64,000 nucleotides of DNA from JAQIBY01 sp964615585 (GTDB lineage: Bacteria > Bacteroidota > Bacteroidia > Bacteroidales > ML635J-15), in NCBI GenBank assembly GCA_964615585.1, contig CAZTNS010000002.1, positions 1-64,000 of the forward strand, given 5' to 3'. A program made the translations under genes and the position numbers. Shown here piece after piece: positions 24,015 to 33,632 of this stretch; positions within the stretch are counted from its first letter, which is position 1, and every line of letters starts with the position of its first letter. Under the pieces are notes generated by a model that worked only from the letters and a program-made list of their open reading frames with translations, had not been told where the DNA came from and ran no database searches.

Positions 24015-25841
24015 ATGAAAAAACCCGGCATTCTCATTATCCTTTTTGTTTTGGCTGTAATTGGATTACAGGCACAGGACAACGTAAAGTTTGAAGCCAA
24101 AGCAAAGTCCGTGGTGGAAGCAGGTGAAAATTTTTACCTGCAATATGAGATGAATAAGAAAGGGAAGAACCTGAATTTGCCTGACATGTCGCCATTCCGT
24201 GTTTTGAGCGGGCCATCGCAACAAACTAGCTCAAGCACAAGCATTATAAACGGCGAAGTTAGCCATTCATACACATTTCGTTACACTTATGTGGTAAAAG
24301 CACCAGAAACCGGCACTTATGAATTGGCTCCTGCCACAGTAAAGATTAACGGAAAAACCCATAAATCTAACAAACTGACCATCAATGTTGTCAAATCGGC
24401 CAACACACAAGCCCAAAGCAGCAGAGGCAGAAGCGGCAACATAAGCAGTCGTCAACCAGGCAGAAGCAATGCAACACAAGGGGAAAAACCATTTGCCCGT
24501 GTGCATGTAAATAAAACCACCGCTTACCAGGGAGAACCCATATATGCCCGGTTAAAACTATACCTGCCAGACAGAAACCTGGCTGGCTTCAGAGATATCA
24601 GTTTTCCTGATTTCAATGGCTTCTGGAGTGAAGATTTTAACATGCCAGAGCAAATTCAATTAAAAACAGAAAACTACAGTGGTAAAAACTATTGGGTTGC
24701 TGAACTGGCATCGTGGATATTATATCCTCAACAATCCGGAAAACTAAGCATTGAAGGAGGCCAATATGACATTGTCTTGCGGGAGCGCGTTTCAGGCGGA
24801 CAATCACGCAGCGTATTCGATTCATTCTTCGGGCATTATGAAAATACAGAAAAATCGTTGACCAGCCCGCCAGTAAACATTAATATCCAAGCGCTACCTT
24901 CAGGAAAACCGACAGGATTCAACGGTGGTGTGGGGAATTTTAGTGTCAGCTCAGAAATATCTCATGACAGCATTGATGTCAATGATGCTTTTTCCATTCG
25001 GGTGCATATTTCCGGCACAGGCAATCTTAATCTGCTGAACAATCCCGAACTGGAAATGCCGGATGTGTTTGAGATGTATGACCCTGAAGTTGAGTCAAAT
25101 TATAAACAAACGGTTAACGGCAGCCGGGGAAGCATAGAATATGTCTATACCATCATCCCAAGGTACCCTGATGATTACACCCTGCCTGGCGTAAAAATTG
25201 CATGGTTTGACCCGGCAGCAGGGACATACAAAACCTATCAATCGGAAAATTTTTACCTGCATGTTCGCCGCACTGAAGATTACGATGAAAGCAAGGTATC
25301 AAAAGAAACAGGTACTGACAAATCAGATATGATATCAACAGATATCCGGTTTCTTAAAGATATAGCATCATACAAGCAGCCGGTGATGATTGTGTTTAAC
25401 ACCAAAGCATTCTGGTTGTTTTATCTTGTGCCGTTTTTTGTATTGATACTCATCATCATACTGCATCGTAAGCAAATTAAAGCCAGGGCAAACATCGCAC
25501 AACAGCGAAACAGAAAAGCCAACAAGATGGCCATGCGGCGTTTAAAGAAAGCCAAAACGATGATGCAAAACGAGGATAAAGATTTCTACAATGAAACCAT
25601 CAAAGCGTTGTGGGGATACGTTGCAGACAAACTTGATATGGAAACTTCCATGCTATCAAGGGAAAATGTATCAGATGCACTTCAGGAAAAAAATATACCT
25701 GAAGACTTAATTGACAAGCTTCTTGACATCATTGATGAATGTGAATATGCCCATTTCGCCCCCGCGGCTGATGATACCGAAAAACAGCGTATTTATTCAG
25801 ATGCAGTTTCCCTGATAACTAAACTGGAGCAAAAACTGTAA
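24015..25841 (+). CDS. batD: BatD-family protein
   Basis: Membrane-anchored periplasmic protein of 608 residues. A signal peptide (1-20) is followed by two or three beta-sandwich BatD domains (VKFEAKAKSVVEAGENFYLQY; ARVHVNKTTAYQGEPIYARLKLY; SVSSEISHDSIDVNDAFSIRV), a membrane segment (about 470-490, FWLFYLVPFFVLILIIIL) and a basic then acidic cytoplasmic tail (about 120 residues). Bat proteins were named for aerotolerance in Bacteroides; they usually sit in a moxR-batABCDE cluster. Here batD and batE stand alone behind their own promoter. Confidence 0.9.
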   Translation: MKKPGILIILFVLAVIGLQAQDNVKFEAKAKSVVEAGENFYLQYEMNKKGKNLNLPDMSPFRVLSGPSQQTSSSTSIINGEVSHSYTFRYTYVVKAPETGTYELAPATVKINGKTHKSNKLTINVVKSANTQAQSSRGRSGNISSRQPGRSNATQGEKPFARVHVNKTTAYQGEPIYARLKLYLPDRNLAGFRDISFPDFNGFWSEDFNMPEQIQLKTENYSGKNYWVAELASWILYPQQSGKLSIEGGQYDIVLRERVSGGQSRSVFDSFFGHYENTEKSLTSPPVNINIQALPSGKPTGFNGGVGNFSVSSEISHDSIDVNDAFSIRVHISGTGNLNLLNNPELEMPDVFEMYDPEVESNYKQTVNGSRGSIEYVYTIIPRYPDDYTLPGVKIAWFDPAAGTYKTYQSENFYLHVRRTEDYDESKVSKETGTDKSDMISTDIRFLKDIASYKQPVMIVFNTKAFWLFYLVPFFVLILIIILHRKQIKARANIAQQRNRKANKMAMRRLKKAKTMMQNEDKDFYNETIKALWGYVADKLDMETSMLSRENVSDALQEKNIPEDLIDKLLDIIDECEYAHFAPAADDTEKQRIYSDAVSLITKLEQKL

Positions 25842-25844
25842 ACT

Positions 25845-26606
25845 ATGAAACGATATATCCTTGTCAGCATATTATGTTTGAACCTTATCACAGCTAAGGC
25901 TGTCAATCCTGCAGACAGTGCGAAAGAAGCATACAACAACGGCAATTATGCCATAGCGGCTTCATTGTACGAGGAAATGCTGAAAGAACAACCACAAAAT
26001 GCAGTGATTTATTACAACCTCGGAAACGCTTATTACAAAATGAATAAACCGGGTCCTGCCATTTTAAATTATGAACGTGCCCACAGGCTGAATCCCACAG
26101 ATGAAGATATCCAACACAACCTAAAATTGGCTCATTCAAAGGTAAAAGGCCAAATGGAAAGCATGCCTGAGTTGTTTTTCATTGCCTGGCTGGATAAACT
26201 GAATACGTTGTTGAGTGTAAGAACCTGGGCTGGTGTTAGCGTTGTATTGTTTCTGATGGCTATTGGATTCACGGCTTGGCGGTTGTTCCGGAAAAAACCG
26301 GGCGCACGTGCAGCACTTTCATCCATAGCCATAACCAGCTTAGTGCTGAGTGGGATAAGCCTTGGGTTGGCTTTCAGGCTGGATAAGAAAATACACACCC
26401 CCAATGAAGCCATTGTATTTGAAGACAGTTTAATAAAAAGCTCCCCATCTGAAACCGGCGTGAATTTGTTCGAAGTACACGAAGGCATTAAAGCTGAAGT
26501 ACTTGACAGCCTGAACAATTACATACAAATCCGGTTACCTGATGGTAAAAAAGGGTGGATACGGAGCCGTAACATTGAGCATATCCGGCTGCATAAGAAA
26601 AATTAG
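25845..26606 (+). CDS. batE: BatE-family TPR/SH3 protein
   Basis: Protein of 253 residues: signal peptide (1-19), TPR units (about 24-95, AKEAYNNGNYAIAASLYEEML and NLGNAYYKMNKPGPAILNYERA), a membrane segment (about 125-143) followed by a second (about 158-176), and a C-terminal SH3b-like domain ending KKGWIRSRNIEHIRL. This is the BatE architecture. It starts 3 nt after batD, so the pair is one operon. It probably acts in a periplasmic/inner-membrane complex with BatD. Confidence 0.88.
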   Translation: MKRYILVSILCLNLITAKAVNPADSAKEAYNNGNYAIAASLYEEMLKEQPQNAVIYYNLGNAYYKMNKPGPAILNYERAHRLNPTDEDIQHNLKLAHSKVKGQMESMPELFFIAWLDKLNTLLSVRTWAGVSVVLFLMAIGFTAWRLFRKKPGARAALSSIAITSLVLSGISLGLAFRLDKKIHTPNEAIVFEDSLIKSSPSETGVNLFEVHEGIKAEVLDSLNNYIQIRLPDGKKGWIRSRNIEHIRLHKKN

Positions 26607-26654
26607 TATCCTAAAACAGAGTCAGACCTTCATTCACAAAAAAAATAAAGTTCA

Positions 26655-26675
26655 CCTGCCTGACAGCGAGGCAGG
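26655..26675. repeat. CCTGCCT/AGGCAGG hairpin
   Basis: Perfect 7-bp arms around a 7-nt loop between the convergent batE and T9SS-protein genes. The CTGCC/GGCAG type recurs at 30338-30358. It might end transcription in both directions or be a REP-like repeat. Confidence 0.5.
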
Positions 26676-26705
26676 AAATCCAAAAGCCTGCTTTTATTAG
26701 ATACC

Positions 26706-28754
26706 CTATTTTATCATAAGTTTTTGGAAGGCCCCGTTTTCTCCGTCTATTTTAATAAAGTAGAGACCTTTGGCCATGTCCGGGGAGAACTCCAGGGTAT
26801 GTTGACGTGTGTATGCCGGCAGAGTCAATGACTGTACCTTTTGCCCCGGGCTTTTATAAAGGTGAAGTTTTGTGTCTTTGATCAGGGGTTCCGGAAAGAT
26901 AACGGTAACTTGAGATGCGGCAGGATTTGGAAACACCTTCAGTTCCTGTTCTTCCTGGGTGCCTGCAATTACAATGGTCTTTGAGTATTCATACTGCCCG
27001 TCGTAGTCAACCTGCTTAAGCCGGTAGTACCAGGTTTCACTGTCAACATCTTTATCGGGAAACTCATAACTAACAACCTGATTGGTGTTGCCGGAGCCAA
27101 TGGCTACCCCACGGGTGATAAAATCTTCTCCAGTTTGGCTGCGTTGAATTACAAAATAATCGCTATTTATTTCTGTGGCTGTTGCCCAGTAAAGCATAAT
27201 GTGCCCATTTTCAATCCGCTCTCCCGAAAAATAAAGCCAGCTGACCGGTAAAGGGTTATCTTCATCGGCTGCTGTCCAACGGCTAAATGAAGATACACCT
27301 GTAGCTGTGAGGGTATCTTCATCATCATTCAAACTTCCGGATACGGATGACCATGTACTGCCATCATCATCTGACCGCCATAAACCTAAGGTTGATTTTT
27401 TAATAACGTCTGTCAGCTCACTGTCAAAAAACGCAAAATCCAAATCAACATTTAGGCCGGTAGTTGTTGCCGGCTCAATATCAAACCACCTTGCTATGCT
27501 TTTATTACCATTGGCTTCTTGTATATTGTGCCCCCGTGTTATCGTTGTTTCTCCAAGGGTTGTTTCGGATATTGTAAGCCGGACCCCAATATTGCCCAAT
27601 TCATAGGTGTCAGTCGCATCTAAAGTTCTGGTAGTAACCACAGTGCCTGACTCTGAATGACTTACAATCCGGGAATCATTTGTCTCGTTTTCTATACTGG
27701 CAGTCGGATCAAGTGTAAGTACATTCTCGTTGAGGTTCATATAGCCATTTTGTAAATCCAGTTCATTAGTGACAGTGATACTATTTCCCAGTTTCACATT
27801 ATTGCGGTTGTCAATTGTCAGGTTTTCAACAGATGAAAAAGGGATATCCTGAGGTACACTTCCTGCAAATACAATCTCCCCATCCCCATCAACAGTGCCT
27901 GCACCCGTTGCTTCATTAATGATGGTTAGCTTAATTCCGCCGGCTATTGTTAATTCAGAATTGTTTGCTATAAATAGATCATATATTATGGCGTTTTCTG
28001 CATCCAGTATCGGATAAGCACCATTGGTGTTATTTGGGATTCGTACTTCGGCGTTTTCTGCAGGCTTATTGGTTTGCTCAGTACCTTCTTCATCTTCCCA
28101 ATTGCTGCCGGTTTCCCAATCTGTATCACTGATATCACTTTTCCATACCCATATACCAGGCGGGTTATACGTATCCCTTAAAAACGGATAACCATTGTTG
28201 GTGCTTCCGTCAATATCCCATACGGTATTAAAATCCCAGCCGGCACCGGTAAAGGTAGTTTCATCTTTCATGTTGACCGGCCACCAGGCTGCCGCTGCCT
28301 CTTTTTCCGATTACATTAGCATCTTCTAAATGTAAATTGGTTATTTTGGCTCCTATGCCTATATGTCCAAATAGACCAACGTTGTCTTCATCATCCCTGC
28401 TGATATATAAATTGGTAATTATATAACCCTGGCCATCATAGGAGCCGGTAAATTTGGTGCCGTTTCCAATCGGAGAAAAACCTTTCTGATCTTCTGCATC
28501 CCAGTCGGCCGTGCCATCCCCATCCCAGTCCACGTTCTCTTCATTGGCATCAAAAGTAACGTCAGCGGTTTGCTTAAATAAGCATTCCAATCACCCGATG
28601 TATTCGATAATTCAATCAAATCATCTGTATCAGCGATCTGATAAGGAGTGGCTTCTGTTCCGCTACCGCCGGAATACGTTCCTGCTGTTAAGCTTGCTGA
28701 AATCATCAGCATCACGGTTAAAAATAGTCCGTTTAATAAGTATCTTGTTTTCAT
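26706..28754 (-). pseudogene. broken T9SS-exported GLUG-motif protein
   Basis: The gene is read in three frames. It begins with a signal peptide (MKTRYLLNGLFLTVMLM...) and YSGGSGTEATPYQIADTDDL. At about 28576-28578 one T is missing from a T-run, so the frame moves to DVTFDANEENVDWDGDGTADW and GLUG-like text (YDGQGYIITNLYISRDDEDN). Near 28270 a second break, probably a deletion of further GLUG repeats, joins to MKDETTFTGAGWDFNTVWDI. The last 521 codons are intact and end with a T9SS C-terminal sorting domain (VFPNPAASQVTVIF ... KGLYFIKIDGENGAFQKLMIK in parts). Surface or secreted adhesin-like protein before decay; sequencing error at the T-run is possible but would not repair the second break. 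Confidence 0.8.
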
Positions 28755-29178
28755 TTTTATGGGTGCCAATTTTAGTTTATAACTGCATTTTTATCCCCCA
28801 ATAAATGGGGTAGAATTCGTTTAGAACATATTAAAGCCCAACTTGATCAAATTTAGCACTAAAAAACCAAACCGCTTTTTATATTGCCTTGTAAATATCA
28901 AATATTTTATCATAACAAAATAATGTCCATGATGTTCATGTATTAGCCCCTGAAAAAAACTGACATAGTTATCAATACAAATAACATGGTGTCATGTCAT
29001 TTTGAAAAAGCAATCAATTCCATTGAATGTTTTTTCACGTGCAGCACCCTCTATTCATATAACGTCAGCACGTTTTAATAATCAATTTTCAATGTAAACC
29101 ATATCATTCCGGTTGTGGTGAACAAAACGCATGTTTTTGCGTTTTAAGGATGTACATGAACCTTTAAAATTATACGCT
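28755..29178. other. gene-free region with an IS3-like end
   Basis: Between the divergent T9SS pseudogene and the DJ-1 gene there is 424 bp with no credible gene. Its only recognised item is the IS3-like end at 28939-28984. Confidence 0.5.
28939..28984 (+). mobile_element. IS3-family-like terminal fragment (relic)
   Basis: TGTATTAGCCCCTGAAAAAA then CTGACATAGTTATCAATACA matches the ends at 19825-19870 and the inverse of 45033-45078, more diverged than those two are from each other. No transposase gene remains. Confidence 0.6.
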
Positions 29179-29799
29179 ATGATAAAAATGACTTTTTCGG
29201 GTATTGTAATGCTGACAGCAGTGTTATTCTCAGCTTGCAACGATACCGACCAACCATCTGAACAAAGCAAACCCCAAAAATCTGACAATATGAAAAAAGC
29301 AGCAGTATTAACCGGAGAAGGCTTCCAGGATGCAGAAGCGTACATGCCCATTGGCTACCTGACAAACCATGGTGTAAAAATCACGGTAATTGGGTCTGAA
29401 AAAAAAGAAGTTAAATCCTACAACAGTGATTTCACCATCAAAATTCAGAAAACTGCAGAAGAGGTGTCGATTGAAGATTTTGATGTCCTGATTTTGCCTG
29501 GAGGCAAAGCACCTGCCAAACTACGGGAAAACGAAGCCATTGTTAGCTTTGTTAAGGATTTTTACAACACGGGGAAACCGGTTGCAGCCATTTGCCACGC
29601 ACCGCAAATACTTATCCGGGCAGATGTGATGGAAGGAAAAACAGCCACCTCTTATAAAAGTGTCAAAGAAGAAATGATTGACGCTGGTGTAAACTATAAA
29701 GACGAAGCCCCTGTAATTGATGGTAACCTGATAACAGCCAGAAATCCCGGCGATCTTCCGGCATTTTGCGAGGCCATCATGTCAGCGCTTGAAAAATAA
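29179..29799 (+). CDS. DJ-1/PfpI-family lipoprotein
   Basis: Protein of 206 residues from ATG 29179 (an in-frame ATG at 29131 would add 16 residues in front of a clear lipoprotein signal). The lipobox is VLFSAC. The DJ-1/PfpI/glutaminase-like fold starts at KKAAVLTGEGFQDAEAYMPI; the nucleophile elbow is AAICHAP with the conserved Cys and the GGKAP motif upstream. PfpI-like members act as proteases, glyoxalases or deglycases. A lipid-anchored, envelope-located member is somewhat unusual, since most relatives are cytoplasmic. The gene is followed 20 nt later by a DUF2905 gene. Confidence 0.88.
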   Translation: MIKMTFSGIVMLTAVLFSACNDTDQPSEQSKPQKSDNMKKAAVLTGEGFQDAEAYMPIGYLTNHGVKITVIGSEKKEVKSYNSDFTIKIQKTAEEVSIEDFDVLILPGGKAPAKLRENEAIVSFVKDFYNTGKPVAAICHAPQILIRADVMEGKTATSYKSVKEEMIDAGVNYKDEAPVIDGNLITARNPGDLPAFCEAIMSALEK

Positions 29800-29819
29800 C
29801 AACCATAAAAATAAGATTT

Positions 29820-30044
29820 ATGCCCCAGTATATTGGAAAATACCTGATATTGGCTGGTATAATATTAATCCTTGCAGGCATTATCATCCTGCTGTGCAGC
29901 AAATTCAATTTCCTGGGTAACCTTCCTGGTGACATCAGGATAAAACGTGATAATTTTACCTTGTATGCACCCATTACCACCATGATCTTAATCAGTGTGA
30001 TATTGAGTTTTCTGCTGTGGTTGATCTTTAAAATATTCAAATAA
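29820..30044 (+). CDS. DUF2905 small membrane protein
   Basis: Protein of 74 residues with two hydrophobic helices (about 7-27 and 50-70) around the conserved loop FNFLGNLPGDIRIKRDNFTLYAP, diagnostic of DUF2905. Function unknown. It is probably co-transcribed with the DJ-1-like lipoprotein gene. Confidence 0.9.
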   Translation: MPQYIGKYLILAGIILILAGIIILLCSKFNFLGNLPGDIRIKRDNFTLYAPITTMILISVILSFLLWLIFKIFK

Positions 30045-30376
30045 TGATATTATCAGGGAAGCAACACAAGAGGTTCCTTATATTTTACTTGATATGTAAG
30101 TCCAATCTAAAAACTTGATGTCATAGTGTGCTTAACTATTGCGACACTTAAATTTACCGCTCAGGATATCTGAAATTATAAAAATCCCTTTACTTCTTGT
30201 GATTTCGTGCAATCGCACAATCGTTCCCTCGTCCCTTATTGATGGTCTGCTAAACTTTAGCATAGAGCAATAAATGTTATGACTTTGTGCCTCTCTGCCT
30301 CCGCTAAAGCTTCACCGGACAAGTTTTGAGCTTTCCCTGCCCGTTCGGCAGGCGGGCGGCTTTTCCACTTTAGGTT
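30045..30376. other. gene-free region with repeat words
   Basis: This convergent gap holds a TGCTAAA/TTTAGCA palindrome near 30247-30262, a GTGCAATCGCAC palindromic word (30206-30217), the dispersed block GCTAAAGCTTCACCGGACAA (30304-30323) and a CTGCC/GGCAG hairpin (30338-30358). No gene is seen. Confidence 0.5.
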
Positions 30377-32356
30377 TTAGTCAAGCACCGGGTTGTAATC
30401 GTTTTTGATGACCCTGAATTCCGTCCGGCGGTTCATCTGGTTTGCAATTTCCTGTTGCTCTTCTGTCAGTTCTTCAACAAATTCAGGCTTTAGCACATCG
30501 CCTTTTTCCAGCCAATCGTAATCTTCGTGCTGGTCTTCGATAACAATGGGCTGGCTTTCACCGAAACCTTTTGTTTCGAGCCGGTTTTCTGAAATGCCTC
30601 TGCTTATAAGATAATCAGCCACGGCGTCTGCTCTTTTTTTACTAAGTTCCATATTATTTTCATCGGTTCCGACCATATCCGTATGTGCCGACAATTCAAC
30701 CACAAGGTTGGGATTATTGTTAAGCAATTTTACAACACTGTCAAGTGAATGTTTGGCCATATCAGTAAGGTCAAAACTGGCAAATTCAAACTCAATATTT
30801 GGGATCTCAAAGGTTTTCCGGTAATTCTCAAGTTGCACATGATGCTCAAAAGTGTAATCATAATACAATGTATCAGTTGTGATTCTGTCTTTACCATTAA
30901 AATAGCCATCTTTATGCACCACATACACATATTCGGTGTTGGGTTTCAGATCGAATGAAAAATAACCGGTTTCTGCATCCGTGGTATCCGTAAACATGGT
31001 TCCGTCAGAACCTATCAAATGAACAACGGCACTATCAATGACAGCTTCGGTATCAACATCAGTAACAAAACCTTCCATGGCAAATTCCAAAGGTGGTTTC
31101 TCAAAGTAAAAGATATCCTCTCCTTTAGCTCCTGACCTGTCTGATGTAAAATATCCCTTATCATCATTTTTGTAATAATAAATACCAAAATCATTTCCCG
31201 GACTGGAGAAAGGCGGTTTCATGTTTTCCACTTTCCAGCGATAACGGCTTATCTTTTTTGCTTTGAACAAATCAAGTCCACCCATAGACGGGTGCTGCTG
31301 GCTGGCAAAAAACAAAGTGGAATCATCCCGTACATAAGGAAAAAGCTCGTCATAGGGAGAATTTATTTCAGGGCCGGCATTTTTCGGAGCACTCCAGCTG
31401 CCCTCCTCTTGTTCTACAAACCAAATATCGGAGCCACCATATCCACCCTGTTTGCGTGAAGCAAAATACAATCTGTTTTGATCCGGTGTAATACTGGGAT
31501 GGCCAACCGAAACAGTATCCGGCACAATGGGCACACGTTCAGGGTTTATCCATTCTGTCCCTGACTTAGATACTTTGTAAATCTGGCATCCTTTTTTTTT
31601 ATTTTTCTCCACCTGGCAGGATGTAAAATACATCATGGCTCCGTCGCTTAAAAGACAGGGGGCACCCTCATCGTAAGGCGAATTCAGGGAATCCAATGGT
31701 TCCGGATCATCCCATTCTCCCTTCCTGTTTTTCTTTGATACAAACAGGTCTGAAAACCTGTTGCCTGTGATTTCTGAATTCTTTTTTCCGGTAACCCCTT
31801 TTCTGTTGGATGCAAAATACACATGATCATACCCCTCTTTTTCAACCACTGAGGGTGTAAAATCGTTTTCACGCGTATTAAAATCCCTGACTGCCTTAAC
31901 CTTAAACCGTGTTTTGATGTCTTTCCACTCCATGGCCAGTTTTGTCGCTTCTATCTTTTTCTGAAAGACACTGTCTTTTCCATTTATTTCCTCGTATTCA
32001 TCATAAACTTCAAGGGCATCTTCATATTTATCGGAAATACGATACACCTCGCCGAGTTGAAGATAGGCATCCCTGTTTTTTTCATCATACCGTATAACCC
32101 TGTGCAGATAGGTGCGGGCAAGCCTGTAATTTCCGGACAAATAATAAGCATTTCCCATTTTGTAATAAACAATGGTCTTTTCTTTCCTGCTATGCAATTT
32201 ATCAAGCACAGATTTATATGCTTCTACAGCGCGGTTATACTCGCCGGCTTCATAAATAGCATTGGCACGTTTTAGTCGTCTTTCCTGAGCAGTGGCATCA
32301 TGGGATATTACCATTGCCATCAAAATTAATATATATGTCAGATGACGAAGATGCAT
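30377..32356 (-). CDS. PorE-like OmpA-family protein (TPR, PD40 propeller, CRD, OmpA)
   Basis: Protein of 659 residues. In order: signal peptide (1-23); TPR units (about 25-135, ANAIYEAGEYNRAVEAYKSVL); PD40/WD40-like propeller blades (about 170-410, with YVRDDSTLFFASQQHPSMGG and DRLYFASR-like repeats); a carboxypeptidase-regulatory-like domain (about 425-510, MEGFVTDVDTEAVIDSAVVH); and an OmpA peptidoglycan-binding domain (about 530-650, LSAHTDMVGTDENNMELSKK). This is the domain order of T9SS protein PorE and of related Bacteroidota envelope proteins. It should anchor an outer-membrane complex to peptidoglycan. Confidence 0.87.
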   Translation of the reverse strand: MHLRHLTYILILMAMVISHDATAQERRLKRANAIYEAGEYNRAVEAYKSVLDKLHSRKEKTIVYYKMGNAYYLSGNYRLARTYLHRVIRYDEKNRDAYLQLGEVYRISDKYEDALEVYDEYEEINGKDSVFQKKIEATKLAMEWKDIKTRFKVKAVRDFNTRENDFTPSVVEKEGYDHVYFASNRKGVTGKKNSEITGNRFSDLFVSKKNRKGEWDDPEPLDSLNSPYDEGAPCLLSDGAMMYFTSCQVEKNKKKGCQIYKVSKSGTEWINPERVPIVPDTVSVGHPSITPDQNRLYFASRKQGGYGGSDIWFVEQEEGSWSAPKNAGPEINSPYDELFPYVRDDSTLFFASQQHPSMGGLDLFKAKKISRYRWKVENMKPPFSSPGNDFGIYYYKNDDKGYFTSDRSGAKGEDIFYFEKPPLEFAMEGFVTDVDTEAVIDSAVVHLIGSDGTMFTDTTDAETGYFSFDLKPNTEYVYVVHKDGYFNGKDRITTDTLYYDYTFEHHVQLENYRKTFEIPNIEFEFASFDLTDMAKHSLDSVVKLLNNNPNLVVELSAHTDMVGTDENNMELSKKRADAVADYLISRGISENRLETKGFGESQPIVIEDQHEDYDWLEKGDVLKPEFVEELTEEQQEIANQMNRRTEFRVIKNDYNPVLD

Positions 32357-32561
32357 TTTATTAAAATCAGATGTACTAACGTTTCGAACACAGCTTTAGT
32401 ATTTATATTCTTATCAAAAACAAAAACGGTCATTAGCATAAATCCGCCAGTGATTTAAAGTATTGGTCTATTTCTCAATAATACTTAAAAGCGGCAAAGT
32501 TAAAAAAGAATTTGTTTTTATGATTTTATCCGGCTATATTCTGTTGGGATGCATTTTTAGT

Positions 32562-33491
32562 TTACCATTCATGTTTGATTCCGAAATGCCCCTGGAATAT
32601 ACCATACGTGTATATGTTAAGTTCGGGAATGTAAACCAGGTTGACACCTGGCCGTGCTTCAATAAACAGGTGCAATTCTTTCCAAAGGGATTTTTTATTG
32701 CCTATCCTGAAATCCAACCCCAATGGAATATATGCTGCTCCACCGAGGTTCATTTTATGTGTATAATTCTCACTTTTGCGCACTTCAGGATCAAAATAAC
32801 GATACGAATAGAAATTGGAACCGTTTTCATAACTGCCTTTCATATATTTTGATTTTTCATAAGAGATAGTGGAATATGCATTGATAGAAAATCCCGCATT
32901 GATGCCCGCACCTGCATAAAAAGTAAACCGTTTTGCAGGATCGCTCCTGTAAACAAAGTTCGCATCGATGCGAATCTGTTCAGAATAATAATTCATGTCG
33001 AATTCATGTTTTGTTACCGAATCCAAATAAATAACATTGTCTGTGATGCCGGACTGCAAAGTATCGTAAGGTTTTGTTTTCTCATGCCTGACATGCAATT
33101 CCTTATATTCTGAACTGTGATAGCTTAACCCCAAATTCAAGCTGGGTTTGGCACTGTTTTTTATGCCATGATCCGGGAAATCAAACCCCAAGATAAAAGA
33201 TAAAGACCTGGTCATACTGTTGTAATAATAGAAATTGCTCTGATCATCGTAATCAGGCAAATCAGACACAGCATTCACCAACGGGGAATCGGGGGCAAGC
33301 CTTTCAAATCCTTTCAGCGTTGCGCGGGTGAGTTTATCTTTATGCACTCCTGAAGAAACGGAAAAATTGCAAACATGAAAACGGAAGTCACGCTCATCCA
33401 TTTCTACATTATCCGTTGTGTCCTGTGAAAATCCGGGGCTAATCAATACAATAGCCACAAAAACAATTAAACATCTTTTCTTCATAATCAT
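32562..33491 (-). CDS. outer-membrane beta-barrel protein of unknown function
   Basis: Protein of 309 residues with signal peptide (about 1-24, ending SPGFSQD) and alternating beta-strand segments (LSFILGFDFPDHG, KRFTFYAGAGINAGFSINAYS, LHLFIEARPGVNLVYIPEL) ending FQGHFGIKHEW with a terminal aromatic residue. Probably a barrel in the outer membrane. It precedes the PorE-like gene by 205 bp; a PorP/SprF-like partner role is possible but unsupported by a specific motif. Confidence 0.75.
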   Translation of the reverse strand: MIMKKRCLIVFVAIVLISPGFSQDTTDNVEMDERDFRFHVCNFSVSSGVHKDKLTRATLKGFERLAPDSPLVNAVSDLPDYDDQSNFYYYNSMTRSLSFILGFDFPDHGIKNSAKPSLNLGLSYHSSEYKELHVRHEKTKPYDTLQSGITDNVIYLDSVTKHEFDMNYYSEQIRIDANFVYRSDPAKRFTFYAGAGINAGFSINAYSTISYEKSKYMKGSYENGSNFYSYRYFDPEVRKSENYTHKMNLGGAAYIPLGLDFRIGNKKSLWKELHLFIEARPGVNLVYIPELNIYTYGIFQGHFGIKHEW

Positions 33492-33632
33492 CTGGTTTAA
33501 AGTATAAAGTTAAAAATAAATCCATAATATCTATAGTTTTGAGTCATTTATTTGCTTTTCTAACAACGTATCATAGAAACTTAATACAAATGCTTACATT
33601 TGTGTCCTATAAATACAGACCATAAACAAAAC

